This document shows positions 7,784-13,390 of a stretch of DNA of 13,905 bases, in pieces. The DNA lies in NCBI GenBank assembly GCA_946479405.1, contig CAMLGD010000077.1:1-13905 (forward strand), in the 5' to 3' direction. Positions within the stretch are counted from its first letter, which is position 1. The number at the start of each line of letters is the position of its first letter. The notes under the pieces are model-generated. The model ran no database searches and was not told the DNA's origin. It saw only the letters and a program-made list of their open reading frames with translations. The stretch is from an uncultured Vogesella sp. (lineage in GTDB: Bacteria > Pseudomonadota > Gammaproteobacteria > Burkholderiales > Chromobacteriaceae). Both the position numbers and the translations under genes were made by a program.

Positions 7784-7951
7784 TTATTCGCGGGCGTCGC
7801 GTTCCAGTCGCCGCCGTTCTATCTCGCGCCGGGCGTTGGCGTTGCGTACATCCTTGGGCGTGGTGCGCGGCATCGGTTTGCCGGCCAGTTCGTTGCTGCG
7901 CACTTCGGCGCGTACTTGCAGGTATTCGGGGCTGGGATTAAAGCGACGCAT
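7784..7951 (-). CDS. Small basic protein of 55 aa, function unknown
   Basis: The - strand carries an ATG at 7951 with GGAG seven bases upstream, 55 sense codons and a TAA, followed at once by a strong terminator. The protein begins MRRFNPSPEYLQVRAEVRSN and ends in a charged, probably helical tail with RREIERRRLERDARE. It has no cysteine, no membrane segment and no signal peptide, and many Arg residues, so a soluble nucleic-acid- or protein-binding role is possible. Third codon positions are mostly G or C, like the neighbouring genes. I do not recognise the family; a loose resemblance to other short Arg/Glu-tailed bacterial proteins is not enough for a name. It is convergent with tyrB and lies downstream of the BLUF operon but is separated from it by a terminator. 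Confidence 0.72.
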   Translation of the reverse strand: MRRFNPSPEYLQVRAEVRSNELAGKPMPRTTPKDVRNANARREIERRRLERDARE

Positions 7952-8040
7952 GAGGCTTCTCCATTCAACGACCAGAAGTAGTGGTAAGGCAGTTGTCGGG
8001 TATTACCAAGCACACCCTATGCCTGACACTTTGCTACTGT

Positions 8041-8058
8041 ATTACAGCCGTTTGTAAT
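8041..8058. promoter_or_regulatory. Dyad ATTACA-N6-TGTAAT, possible operator
   Basis: A perfect 6-bp inverted repeat with 6-base spacing lies 90 bases upstream of the 55-aa gene, in the 252-base stretch (7952-8203) without a gene. The half-site spacing fits a dimeric helix-turn-helix regulator. No regulator is encoded nearby and I cannot identify clear promoter boxes, so this is a suggestion only. Confidence 0.3.
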
Positions 8059-8140
8059 CTGGCACCTCGCCGATGATGCAGTTGCCATTTTGGTCTGTCG
8101 CTGTGGTGTCAATGCCGCAAACTACAACATGTCGGGCCAT

Positions 8141-8182
8141 AAAATGACCACGGCCCGACAGCTTGTGGCTGACGGGCCGTGG
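8141..8182 (-). terminator. Terminator of the folE-BLUF operon
   Basis: CCACGGCCCG (8148-8157) pairs with CGGGCCGTGG (8173-8182), with an inner CAGC/GCTG stem. On the - strand it is followed by TCATTTT (8147-8141). It lies 21 bases after the BLUF stop codon. A second sequence, GTCGGGCC at 8131-8138, can pair with GGCCCGAC at 8152-8159 and would compete with the terminator stem. Confidence 0.75.
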
Positions 8183-8203
8183 TAGTGCACAGTTGGCGCG
8201 GGG

Positions 8204-8635
8204 TCAGTGGCTGCTGCGGCCAACGATGGAGGCGGTGGCAATCAGTTCTTCCAGCAGCGCCAGTGCGCTGCCGCCACTCATGCAGAACGGGTCCAGCTGC
8301 GATTTTTCCGAATAGCGCAGCAACAGCGACGGGTTGACCTTGTTCAGGTTCACCTGGCCCATGGTCCAGCCGGCAAAGCGGCGTTCGCTGATTTCCTCGA
8401 AGCTCAGCAGCTCGACATCCTGATGGCGCGAGTCACTGGCGATGTGGTTGTACAGGGCGGACACTTCGCTGCGGCCGCCTTCCAATACTTGCATGAAAAT
8501 ATCGCCGCTGTAGCACAGTACCCCGGTAATGCCGTGGCTGGGGTTGTGCTGCTGCGAGCGGCTCAGGATGGCTTCCAGCAAATCCTGGGTGTGCGGCTGG
8601 GCACAGCGGCTAGCGTAGAGTAGGCGAACGAGCAT
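8204..8635 (-). CDS. Short BLUF-domain blue-light photoreceptor
   Basis: FAD-binding blue-light sensor of 143 aa, a stand-alone BLUF domain of the PixD/BlrB type with a short helical tail and no output domain. The photochemical residues are all present: Y7 (LLYASR), N31 (NPSHGITGV), Q49 (FMQVLEG), W90 (FAGWTMG) and M92, each one position short of the cyanobacterial PixD numbering. It should therefore bind flavin and show the red-shifted signalling state, and act through a partner protein that cannot be seen here. The ATG at 8635 follows AGAGAG. It starts 17 bases after the folE stop and shares that operon, which is an unusual partner. The C-terminal residues (SIVGRSSH) overlap a partial copy of the dispersed GTTGGCCGC motif at 8214-8225. 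Confidence 0.95.
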   Translation of the reverse strand: MLVRLLYASRCAQPHTQDLLEAILSRSQQHNPSHGITGVLCYSGDIFMQVLEGGRSEVSALYNHIASDSRHQDVELLSFEEISERRFAGWTMGQVNLNKVNPSLLLRYSEKSQLDPFCMSGGSALALLEELIATASIVGRSSH

Positions 8636-8652
8636 GATGGTTTCTCTCTGGC

Positions 8653-9366
8653 TTATTTCTTGGGCAGCAGGGACAGGAATTCGCGGCGCAGATCCGGGTT
8701 GGTCAGGAACACGCCACGCATCACACTATTCACCATCTGCGAATTGCTGTCCTTGACGCCGCGCCAGTGCATGCAGAAATGATCGGCCTCCATCACGATG
8801 GCCAGGCCATCCGGGTTCATCTTGTCCTGCAGGGTATTGGCCAGCTGGATCACGGCTTCTTCCTGAATCTGCGGGCGATTCATGATCCATTCGGCGATGC
8901 GGGCATATTTGGAGAGGCCGATCAGGTTGGAGTGCTCGTTTGGCATCACGCCGATCCACACGCGCCCCAGAATCGGGCACAAGTGGTGCGAACAGGCGCT
9001 GCGCACGGTGATCGGGCCGACGATCATCAGCTCGTTCAGTCGCTCGGCATTGGGGAATTCAGTCACCGCAGGCGGCTGCACGTAGCGGCCGCGGAACACT
9101 TCATTCAGGTACATCTTTGCCACGCGGCGGGCGGTGTCCTGAGTGTTGTGGTCGCTTTCGGTGTCGATCACCAGGCTTTGCAGCACGTCGCGCATCTTGG
9201 CTTCGACTTCGTTCAGCAGCTCGTCCAGCTCGCCCGGCTCGATGAAATCGGCAATATTGTCATTGGCATGGAAACGGCGTTGTGCGCCTTTCAGTCGCTC
9301 GCGGATGCGGGCGGATACCGGTACCCGGTAATCGGCTGGATGTTGCTTCGGGCTTTCTTTGCTCAC
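8653..9366 (-). CDS. folE: GTP cyclohydrolase I, slightly divergent type
   Basis: Converts GTP to 7,8-dihydroneopterin triphosphate, the first step of folate and other pterin synthesis. With this start the protein has 237 aa. The zinc ligands fit the family: C125 and H128 in SACSHHLCPILG, and C198 in ADHFCMHWRGV, with GLSKYARI and PQIQEEAVIQLA between them. The segment CSHHLCPI replaces the more common CEHHLLPF, so this is a sub-type. I chose the GTG at 9366 because AGGAG lies 9 bases upstream; the ATG at 9375 abuts AGGAG with no spacing but is possible, and the TTG at 9459 is unlikely. A good promoter lies at 9431-9459. The BLUF gene follows after 17 bases. The product could feed folate, and also methenyl-THF or pterin cofactors of photolyases, which is an inference from the neighbour. 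Confidence 0.92.
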   Translation of the reverse strand: MSKESPKQHPADYRVPVSARIRERLKGAQRRFHANDNIADFIEPGELDELLNEVEAKMRDVLQSLVIDTESDHNTQDTARRVAKMYLNEVFRGRYVQPPAVTEFPNAERLNELMIVGPITVRSACSHHLCPILGRVWIGVMPNEHSNLIGLSKYARIAEWIMNRPQIQEEAVIQLANTLQDKMNPDGLAIVMEADHFCMHWRGVKDSNSQMVNSVMRGVFLTNPDLRREFLSLLPKK

Positions 9367-9430
9367 GCGGTTCATCTCCTGGGCATGCCGGCGGGCGTGC
9401 CTCGGGTTTGTATAGTAGACAGGCGTTTGG

Positions 9431-9459
9431 AAGATAGCCGCGAAGCAGGGGAATGGCAA
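9431..9459 (-). promoter_or_regulatory. Sigma-70-like promoter of folE-BLUF
   Basis: On the - strand TTGCCA (9459-9454) is followed after exactly 17 bases by TATCTT (9436-9431). This predicts a start near 9424 and a leader of about 60 bases before folE. Confidence 0.6.
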
Positions 9460-9484
9460 CTGTTCGGCGGGTAGGGTTATGCGT

Positions 9485-9523
9485 CAAGGATGCGGCCAAC
9501 CTGGCAGGTTGGCCGCATCCTTG
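9485..9523. repeat. Perfect 17-bp inverted repeat built from two copies of the dispersed motif
   Basis: CAAGGATGCGGCCAACC (9485-9501) and GGTTGGCCGCATCCTTG (9507-9523) are exact reverse complements around TGGCA. Each arm contains the GTTGGCCGC core of the motif found throughout the window. No T-run follows on either strand, so it is not an ordinary terminator of fliW, which has its own at 9701-9737. It lies just upstream of the folE promoter. Inverted DNA-uptake-sequence pairs in Neisseria have the same architecture. Confidence 0.85.
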
Positions 9524-9531
9524 GCATCCGT

Positions 9532-9700
9532 TCATAACTTTGTCATCAGCGTGGTCAGTTGGTCCGGGCGGCGATCGTCACGGTTCAGGCGCTGGCATAG
9601 ATCGCGGTCGGTCTGGATACCACCACCACGTCGCTGGCATCGAGCAGGAGCAGCTCGAAGAAATCTGCTGCCAACTGGCGGCGGTGCGTTCGTGGGGCAT
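9532..9700 (-). pseudogene. Possible frameshifted gene remnant between fliW and folE
   Basis: This 380-base gene-free gap contains, on the - strand, two adjacent stretches with normal coding base use in different frames. The first (about 9680-9615) reads LAADFFELLLLDASDVVVV. The second (about 9615-9532) reads GIQTDRDLCQRLN and RDDRRPDQLTTLMTKL and ends in TGA. A change of frame at a GTGGTGGTGG run would join them into one peptide. No start codon with a ribosome binding site serves either part, and the fliW terminator stands just upstream. I do not recognise the protein. It may be a decayed gene, a sequencing error in a real small gene, or chance. Confidence 0.3.
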
Positions 9701-9737
9701 AAACAAAACAGCGCACGGCGATGACGCGGTGCGCTGT
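9701..9737 (-). terminator. Rho-independent terminator of fliW
   Basis: ACAGCGCAC (9708-9716) pairs with GTGCGCTGT (9729-9737). On the - strand the stem is followed by the T-rich TTTTGTTT (9708-9701). It lies 19 bases after the fliW stop. Confidence 0.85.
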
Positions 9738-9755
9738 GGCGTGAGCTGCTGAAGA

Positions 9756-10196
9756 TCAGCGGTTGTGGAACACGATGTCGCAATCCAGATTGGTTTTCTG
9801 CAGCCCCTGCAGCTTGGCAAAATTGATGATCAGCGGGTTGCGCACATTGGCGCGCAGGTGCGTCAGCAGCGGCTGCTGCGGGTCTTCCTGGCCATCGCGA
9901 TAGATGATCAGCAGCACGCCAACATCCTCCGGGCGGGTCAGCTGCAGGGAGGCTACTTCGGCATCATCCAGCTGCACTTCGTAGCGGATGCCCAGATTGC
10001 CCGGCTCGGTCACGCTGAACAGCACATCCGGTTCGTCCAGCGACTGCAGCCAGTGCACGCGCGGGCTGTCGCAGTCGGCATCGTGGAACAGCTTGAAGCG
10101 CTTGCAGTGTTCGAATGCCGGCAGGCCATCGGCAAAAGTGATGATGCTTTGTTCGTCGACATCCACTTCGCCCAGCAGGCTGGTGTTGAACAGCAT
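9756..10196 (-). CDS. fliW: Flagellar assembly factor FliW
   Basis: FliW binds flagellin and the translational repressor CsrA, so that free flagellin level controls flagellin mRNA translation. The 146-aa length is typical. Family features are visible in order: ITFADGLPAFEHCKRFKL at residues 19-36, WLQSLDEPDVLFSVTEP at 49-65, and near the C-terminus LRANVRNPLIINFAKLQGLQ, the usual N-(A/V)-x-(A/N)-P-hIIN element. The ATG at 10196 has a strong TGAGGAGA site eight bases upstream, a TTGCCA/CATAAT promoter, and a terminator close behind, so the gene is monocistronic. Neither csrA nor any flagellar gene is in the window, whereas fliW is often beside csrA. The cell is therefore expected to be flagellated, with those genes elsewhere. 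Confidence 0.93.
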   Translation of the reverse strand: MLFNTSLLGEVDVDEQSIITFADGLPAFEHCKRFKLFHDADCDSPRVHWLQSLDEPDVLFSVTEPGNLGIRYEVQLDDAEVASLQLTRPEDVGVLLIIYRDGQEDPQQPLLTHLRANVRNPLIINFAKLQGLQKTNLDCDIVFHNR

Positions 10197-10225
10197 GGTG
10201 TTCTCCTCAGGTCTTTGGTGGCTGA

Positions 10226-10253
10226 ATTATGCATCATGGCAGTTTGCTGGCAA
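10226..10253 (-). promoter_or_regulatory. Sigma-70-like promoter of fliW
   Basis: On the - strand TTGCCA (10253-10248) and CATAAT (10231-10226) are 16 bases apart, predicting a start near 10219 and a leader of about 23 bases. Being sigma-70-like, it suggests that fliW is not tied to a flagellar-class sigma factor, though other promoters cannot be excluded. Confidence 0.65.
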
Positions 10254-10301
10254 TGACAAATCGCAAGCGTGCGCCAGCTGTGCCGCTGACCGCCGGCACA
10301 G

Positions 10302-10307
10302 TACAAT
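10302..10307 (+). promoter_or_regulatory. Possible -10 box very close to the DUF455 start
   Basis: TACAAT, one base from the -10 consensus, ends 8 bases before the ATG at 10316. No good -35 box is seen 16-18 bases upstream and no ribosome binding site precedes the ATG. Together this fits a leaderless or nearly leaderless mRNA, but it is tentative. Confidence 0.35.
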
Positions 10308-10315
10308 GCCGCCCC

Positions 10316-11167
10316 ATGAATGCAGATGCTTCCCTATATCCGGCCATCGAGCAGCAGTTGCTGGCGACGGATATCGATAACAAGCCGTCAGCGGTACAGG
10401 CCTTGTATGCGCGCTGGCAGCAGCGGCTGATGTTGCGCGATGCGACGGCGTCGCTGTATCCGGTGCCGGAGCCGGGGCGGCCATTGCGGCCAACCCTGGT
10501 ACGACCGGCGGACGTGCCGCGGCGGCGGCTGGGTAGTCCGGAAGGTCACGCCGCGATGGTGCATGCCATCGCCCATATTGAATTCAATGCCATCAATCTG
10601 GCACTGGATGCGGCCTGGCGCTTCCGGGACATGCCGGACAGCTATGTGGACGACTGGCTGCGCATTGCCGCCGAAGAGGCCGAGCACTTCCAGCTGCTGC
10701 GTGCACGGCTGCAGGCGCTGGGTTTCGACTATGGCGATTTCCCCGCCCACAATTCGCTGTGGGAAATGGCGGTGAAGACCGACCACGACGTGCTGGTGCG
10801 CATGGCGCTGGTGCCACGGGTGATGGAAGCGCGTGGGCTGGATGCCATACCGGGGGTGCGGGACAAGTTGCGCCATATCGGTGACCTGGAGACGGCCGCA
10901 GTGCTGGACATCGTGCTGCGTGATGAAGTGGGGCACGTGCGTGCCGGTAATTACTGGTTTACCACACTATGCGATGCACGCGGGCTGGAGCCACTGGCGA
11001 CCTTCCGTGATTTGCTGTGTGGTTACCGTGTGGGCGAGTTGCGCGGTGCGTACAACTGGGATGCCCGCATTGATGCCGGTTTCAGTGCCCTGGAATTGAC
11101 CATGTTGCAAGACTTCACCGTGACGCGTGAACGTCGGGAGAAAGACACAGATGCAAGCGTTGTTTGA
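10316..11167 (+). CDS. DUF455 family ferritin-like di-iron protein
   Basis: Predicted soluble four-helix carboxylate-bridged di-iron protein of 283 aa; its reaction is not known to me. The ferritin-like ligand pattern is complete: E89 (AHIEFNAIN), E121 and H124 (EEAEHF), E171 (RVMEARG), and E204 and H207 (RDEVGHVRAGN), which is E...ExxH...E...ExxH. The long conserved stretch around YGDFPAHNSLWEMAVKT is typical of DUF455 proteins, which are relatives of MiaE-like hydroxylases. The start at ATG 10316 gives MNADASLYPAIEQQ; the upstream ATG at 10229 would add unconserved residues overlapping the fliW promoter. No ribosome binding site is seen before 10316. The next gene overlaps its end by 17 bases, so the two are translationally coupled. 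The family call is secure and the function unknown. Confidence 0.88.
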   Translation: MNADASLYPAIEQQLLATDIDNKPSAVQALYARWQQRLMLRDATASLYPVPEPGRPLRPTLVRPADVPRRRLGSPEGHAAMVHAIAHIEFNAINLALDAAWRFRDMPDSYVDDWLRIAAEEAEHFQLLRARLQALGFDYGDFPAHNSLWEMAVKTDHDVLVRMALVPRVMEARGLDAIPGVRDKLRHIGDLETAAVLDIVLRDEVGHVRAGNYWFTTLCDARGLEPLATFRDLLCGYRVGELRGAYNWDARIDAGFSALELTMLQDFTVTRERREKDTDASVV

Positions 11168-11363
11168 CAAAATGAAGACCAATCGCCGCCTGGCGATTGC
11201 CGTAGTGGTGGCGGGGACGCTGCTGTTTATCCTGGCATCCGCCAGTCGCCAGGCCGCAGGCGATTCGTGGCTGGTGGAGCTGCTGTCCTCGCTGTGCATG
11301 TTGCTGGGTATTGCCGGCCAGTTCCTGGGCCTGGCTGCCTTGCTGAAAAATCCGCGTCGCTGA
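11151..11363 (+). CDS. Small two-helix membrane protein, function unknown
   Basis: A 70-aa protein whose ATG at 11151 lies inside the last codons of the DUF455 gene, with GGGAG 10 bases upstream. The N-terminal 13 residues are charged (MQALFDKMKTNRR), then come two hydrophobic stretches, RLAIAVVVAGTLLFILASA at about 13-31 and WLVELLSSLCMLLGIAGQF at about 40-58, and a short basic tail KNPRR. By the positive-inside rule both ends are probably cytoplasmic. Its overlap with the di-iron protein suggests co-translation and perhaps a membrane anchor or partner role, which is inference. An upstream in-frame ATG at 11127 is less likely. I do not recognise the family. Confidence 0.72.
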   Translation: MQALFDKMKTNRRLAIAVVVAGTLLFILASASRQAAGDSWLVELLSSLCMLLGIAGQFLGLAALLKNPRR

Positions 11364-11413
11364 AATGGCATTAAAAACAGTGGCTTAATGTCGCATTGCT
11401 GACTGGGTGATTC

Positions 11414-11442
11414 TTGACGCCCCGTTGGGTGGCGCGCATAAT
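11414..11442 (+). promoter_or_regulatory. Strong sigma-70 promoter upstream of the 139-aa protein
   Basis: TTGACG (11414-11419) and CATAAT (11437-11442) are 17 bases apart, each one base from consensus. This is the best promoter in the window. The predicted start is near 11449, so the transcript meets the hairpin at 11452-11498 at once. Confidence 0.75.
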
Positions 11443-11451
11443 CGCACCGCA

Positions 11452-11498
11452 ACAAAACACATGTAAAAGGCTCCGGATCGGGGCCTTTTATGTTTTGT
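11452..11498 (+). terminator. Terminator-shaped hairpin in the leader of the 139-aa gene
   Basis: AAAAGGCTCCG (11465-11475) pairs with CGGGGCCTTTT (11479-11489) with one G-T pair. An outer stem of ACAAAAC (11452-11458) with GTTTTGT (11492-11498) extends it. The A-rich left flank and T-rich right flank fit a bidirectional terminator, perhaps ending the DUF455 operon. It lies between a strong promoter and the ATG at 11518, so it could also act as an attenuator. Confidence 0.7.
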
Positions 11499-11517
11499 CT
11501 TGTACCCGGAGACACGC

Positions 11518-11937
11518 ATGGATTACCAGGCATTTCTGCGCGCGCTGGAAACACACGCGCTGCCTGCAGAGCAGTTCAATCACCAGGCCCACCTGCAGGC
11601 GGCCTGGGCCTATCGCCGCAGCTACGCCGCCCGCGAGGCAGCGGCACGCTGTGCGCGGGCTTTGTCGCGCTATGCCATGGCCAAGGGTGCGCCGCAAAAA
11701 TATCACCACACCGTTACCCTGGCGTTTCTTACCATCATCTACAACCGGCTGGAGCAAACCCCGGCCCAGGTGATGGACTGGCACGCCTTTGTGGCGGCCA
11801 ACGCCGATTTGCTGCACGATGCGCGCAGTCTGCTCGGCCAGCATTACTCAGAGCAAAAACTGCAGGATGACAATGCGCGCCGCCGCTTTGTCGAACCGGA
11901 CCTGGCACCACTACCAGTGTCCTGTCTTACCCACTGA
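11518..11937 (+). CDS. Uncharacterised 139-aa protein with conserved-looking His motifs
   Basis: The ATG at 11518 has CGGAGA eight bases upstream; the TTG at 11500 overlaps the hairpin and is unlikely. The sequence is helical and soluble, with no membrane segment. Its notable elements are FNHQAHLQAAWAYRRSY at residues 20-36, KYHHTVTLAFLTIIYNRL at 61-78, and near the end QDDNARRRFVEPDLAPLP. I have an impression that FNH-x2-HL-x-AW-x-Y and YHxTxT recur in uncharacterised bacterial proteins, but I cannot name the family. The His residues 22, 25, 63 and 64 could bind a metal. trhP follows after 23 bases on the same strand and probably shares its transcript. Confidence 0.75.
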   Translation: MDYQAFLRALETHALPAEQFNHQAHLQAAWAYRRSYAAREAAARCARALSRYAMAKGAPQKYHHTVTLAFLTIIYNRLEQTPAQVMDWHAFVAANADLLHDARSLLGQHYSEQKLQDDNARRRFVEPDLAPLPVSCLTH

Positions 11938-11960
11938 ATACGCGAAAGACCACCCCACCG

Positions 11961-13310
11961 ATGAAAGCCCCCGAACTGCTGCTGCCGGCCGGTACGCTGG
12001 ACAAGATGCGTGCCGCCTACGATTTTGGCGCCGATGCCGTTTACGCAGGCCAGCCGCGTTACTCCCTGCGCGCGCGCAACAATGATTTCAAGCTGGAAGA
12101 GCTGCGCATCGGCATCGAAGAAGCCCATGCCCGCGGCAAGAAGCTGTTTGTGGCCAGCAACATCCTGCCGCACAACAGCAAGATCAAGACTTACATGTCG
12201 GACATGGAACCGGTGATCGAGATGAAGCCGGACGCGCTGATCATGGCCGACCCGGGGCTGATCATGATGGTGCGCGAACGTTGGCCGCATGTGCCCATCC
12301 ACTTGTCGGTGCAGGCCAACACCACCAACTACATGGGGGTGAAGTTCTGGCAGAAGATGGGCGTGGAACGCATCATCCTGTCGCGCGAACTGTCCCTCGA
12401 TGAGATCGCCGAGATCCGTCAGGAATGCCCGGACATGGAGCTGGAGGTGTTCGTGCACGGCGCGCTGTGCATTGCCTATTCCGGCCGCTGCCTGCTGTCC
12501 GGTTACTTCAACCACCGCGACCCGAACCAGGGCACCTGTACCAACGCCTGCCGCTGGGACTACAAGGTGCACGACACCCAGGGCGACGATGCCGGCGACG
12601 TGAAGCCGCAGAAGATCGACTTCGATTTCGGCAAGGCGCTGGAAGAAGCCAACCAGAGCTTCTCTTCCTGCGGCAGCCAAGAGCGCCACCCGCTGGCCGA
12701 CAAGACCTACCTGATCGAAGAGGCCAACCGCCCGGGCGAGATGATGCCGATCATCGAAGACGAGCACGGCACCTACATCATGAACTCCAAGGACCTGCGT
12801 GCAGTGGAGCAGGTGGAGAAGCTGGTGAAGATCGGCGTGGATTCGCTGAAGATCGAAGGCCGCACCAAGAGCCTGTACTACGTGGCGCGTACCGCGCAGA
12901 CCTACCGCCGCGCCATCGACGACGCCGTCGCTGGCCGTCCGTTTGACTACAGCTTGCTGGCCGAGCTGGAAGGTCTTGCCAACCGTGGCTACACCCCGGG
13001 CTTCCTCGAACGCCACCAGACGCAAGAGCACCAGAACTACCTGTCGGGGCATTCCATCGCCAAGCAGAGCCAGTACGTCGGTGACGTGATGGAAGTGGAC
13101 GCCGACGGCTGGGCGCTGATCGACGTGAAAAACCGTTTCGCCGTCGGCGACCGCGTGGAAATCATCCATCCGAGCGGCAACCGCGTGGTGGAGCTGGCCA
13201 GCATGACCCGCAATGGCGAGGCCATCGAAGTGGCCTCCGGCAACGGTTTCAAGGTGCGGATTCCGGACATGGCTGGCATGGAAAAGGCGCTGCTGGCGCG
13301 CCTGCTCTAA
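11961..13310 (+). CDS. trhP: tRNA 5-hydroxyuridine synthesis protein, peptidase U32 family
   Basis: TrhP (formerly YegQ) takes part in prephenate-dependent hydroxylation of U34 in tRNA, giving 5-hydroxyuridine, the precursor of cmo5U/mo5U in the wobble position. The 449-aa length matches the E. coli protein. It begins KAPELLLPAGTLDKMRAAYDFGADAVYAG, shown here only by its key words (PELLLPAG, GADAVY). The U32 signature is EVFVHGALCIAYSGRCLLSG, with C170 and C177, followed by C193 and C197 in GTCTNACRW, probable [4Fe-4S] ligands. The C-terminal beta-barrel part includes KNRFAVGDRVEIIHPSG. The ATG at 11961 has only a weak ribosome binding site, which fits coupling to the gene 23 bases upstream. 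A terminator follows at 13334. Despite the family name, peptidase activity is not expected. Confidence 0.92.
   Translation: MKAPELLLPAGTLDKMRAAYDFGADAVYAGQPRYSLRARNNDFKLEELRIGIEEAHARGKKLFVASNILPHNSKIKTYMSDMEPVIEMKPDALIMADPGLIMMVRERWPHVPIHLSVQANTTNYMGVKFWQKMGVERIILSRELSLDEIAEIRQECPDMELEVFVHGALCIAYSGRCLLSGYFNHRDPNQGTCTNACRWDYKVHDTQGDDAGDVKPQKIDFDFGKALEEANQSFSSCGSQERHPLADKTYLIEEANRPGEMMPIIEDEHGTYIMNSKDLRAVEQVEKLVKIGVDSLKIEGRTKSLYYVARTAQTYRRAIDDAVAGRPFDYSLLAELEGLANRGYTPGFLERHQTQEHQNYLSGHSIAKQSQYVGDVMEVDADGWALIDVKNRFAVGDRVEIIHPSGNRVVELASMTRNGEAIEVASGNGFKVRIPDMAGMEKALLARLL
12277..12289 (+). repeat. Dispersed motif variant in trhP
   Basis: AACGTTGGCCGCA in the third phase, encoding R-W-P-H across it. 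Confidence 0.65.
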
Positions 13311-13333
13311 GCCGACCCGGCCGAGCCGCTACC

Positions 13334-13359
13334 AAAGCCGCGCCCTGGTGCGGCTTTTT
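13334..13359 (+). terminator. Rho-independent terminator of trhP
   Basis: AAAGCCGC (13334-13341) pairs with GCGGCTTT (13350-13357), with two further inner pairs, and the T-run reaches 13359. It lies 24 bases after the trhP stop. Confidence 0.88.
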
Positions 13360-13390
13360 GCTGCCTGCCAATGGTGGTCGCGGCACATTC

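Noticed and set aside
7671..8057. A 128-codon + strand frame over the 55-aa gene
   Set aside because: It starts within terminator and spacer DNA with no ribosome binding site; the - strand reading has complete signals.
8767..9474. A + strand frame opposite folE
   Set aside because: The composition is that of a shadow; FolE zinc-site motifs, promoter and ribosome binding site are on the - strand.
9453..9752. A 99-codon + strand frame in the fliW-folE gap
   Set aside because: It has no ribosome binding site, runs through the inverted repeat and the fliW terminator, and shows no family motif.
11844..13169. A 441-codon - strand frame opposite trhP
   Set aside because: His-, Val- and Gly-rich shadow of trhP with no motif of its own.
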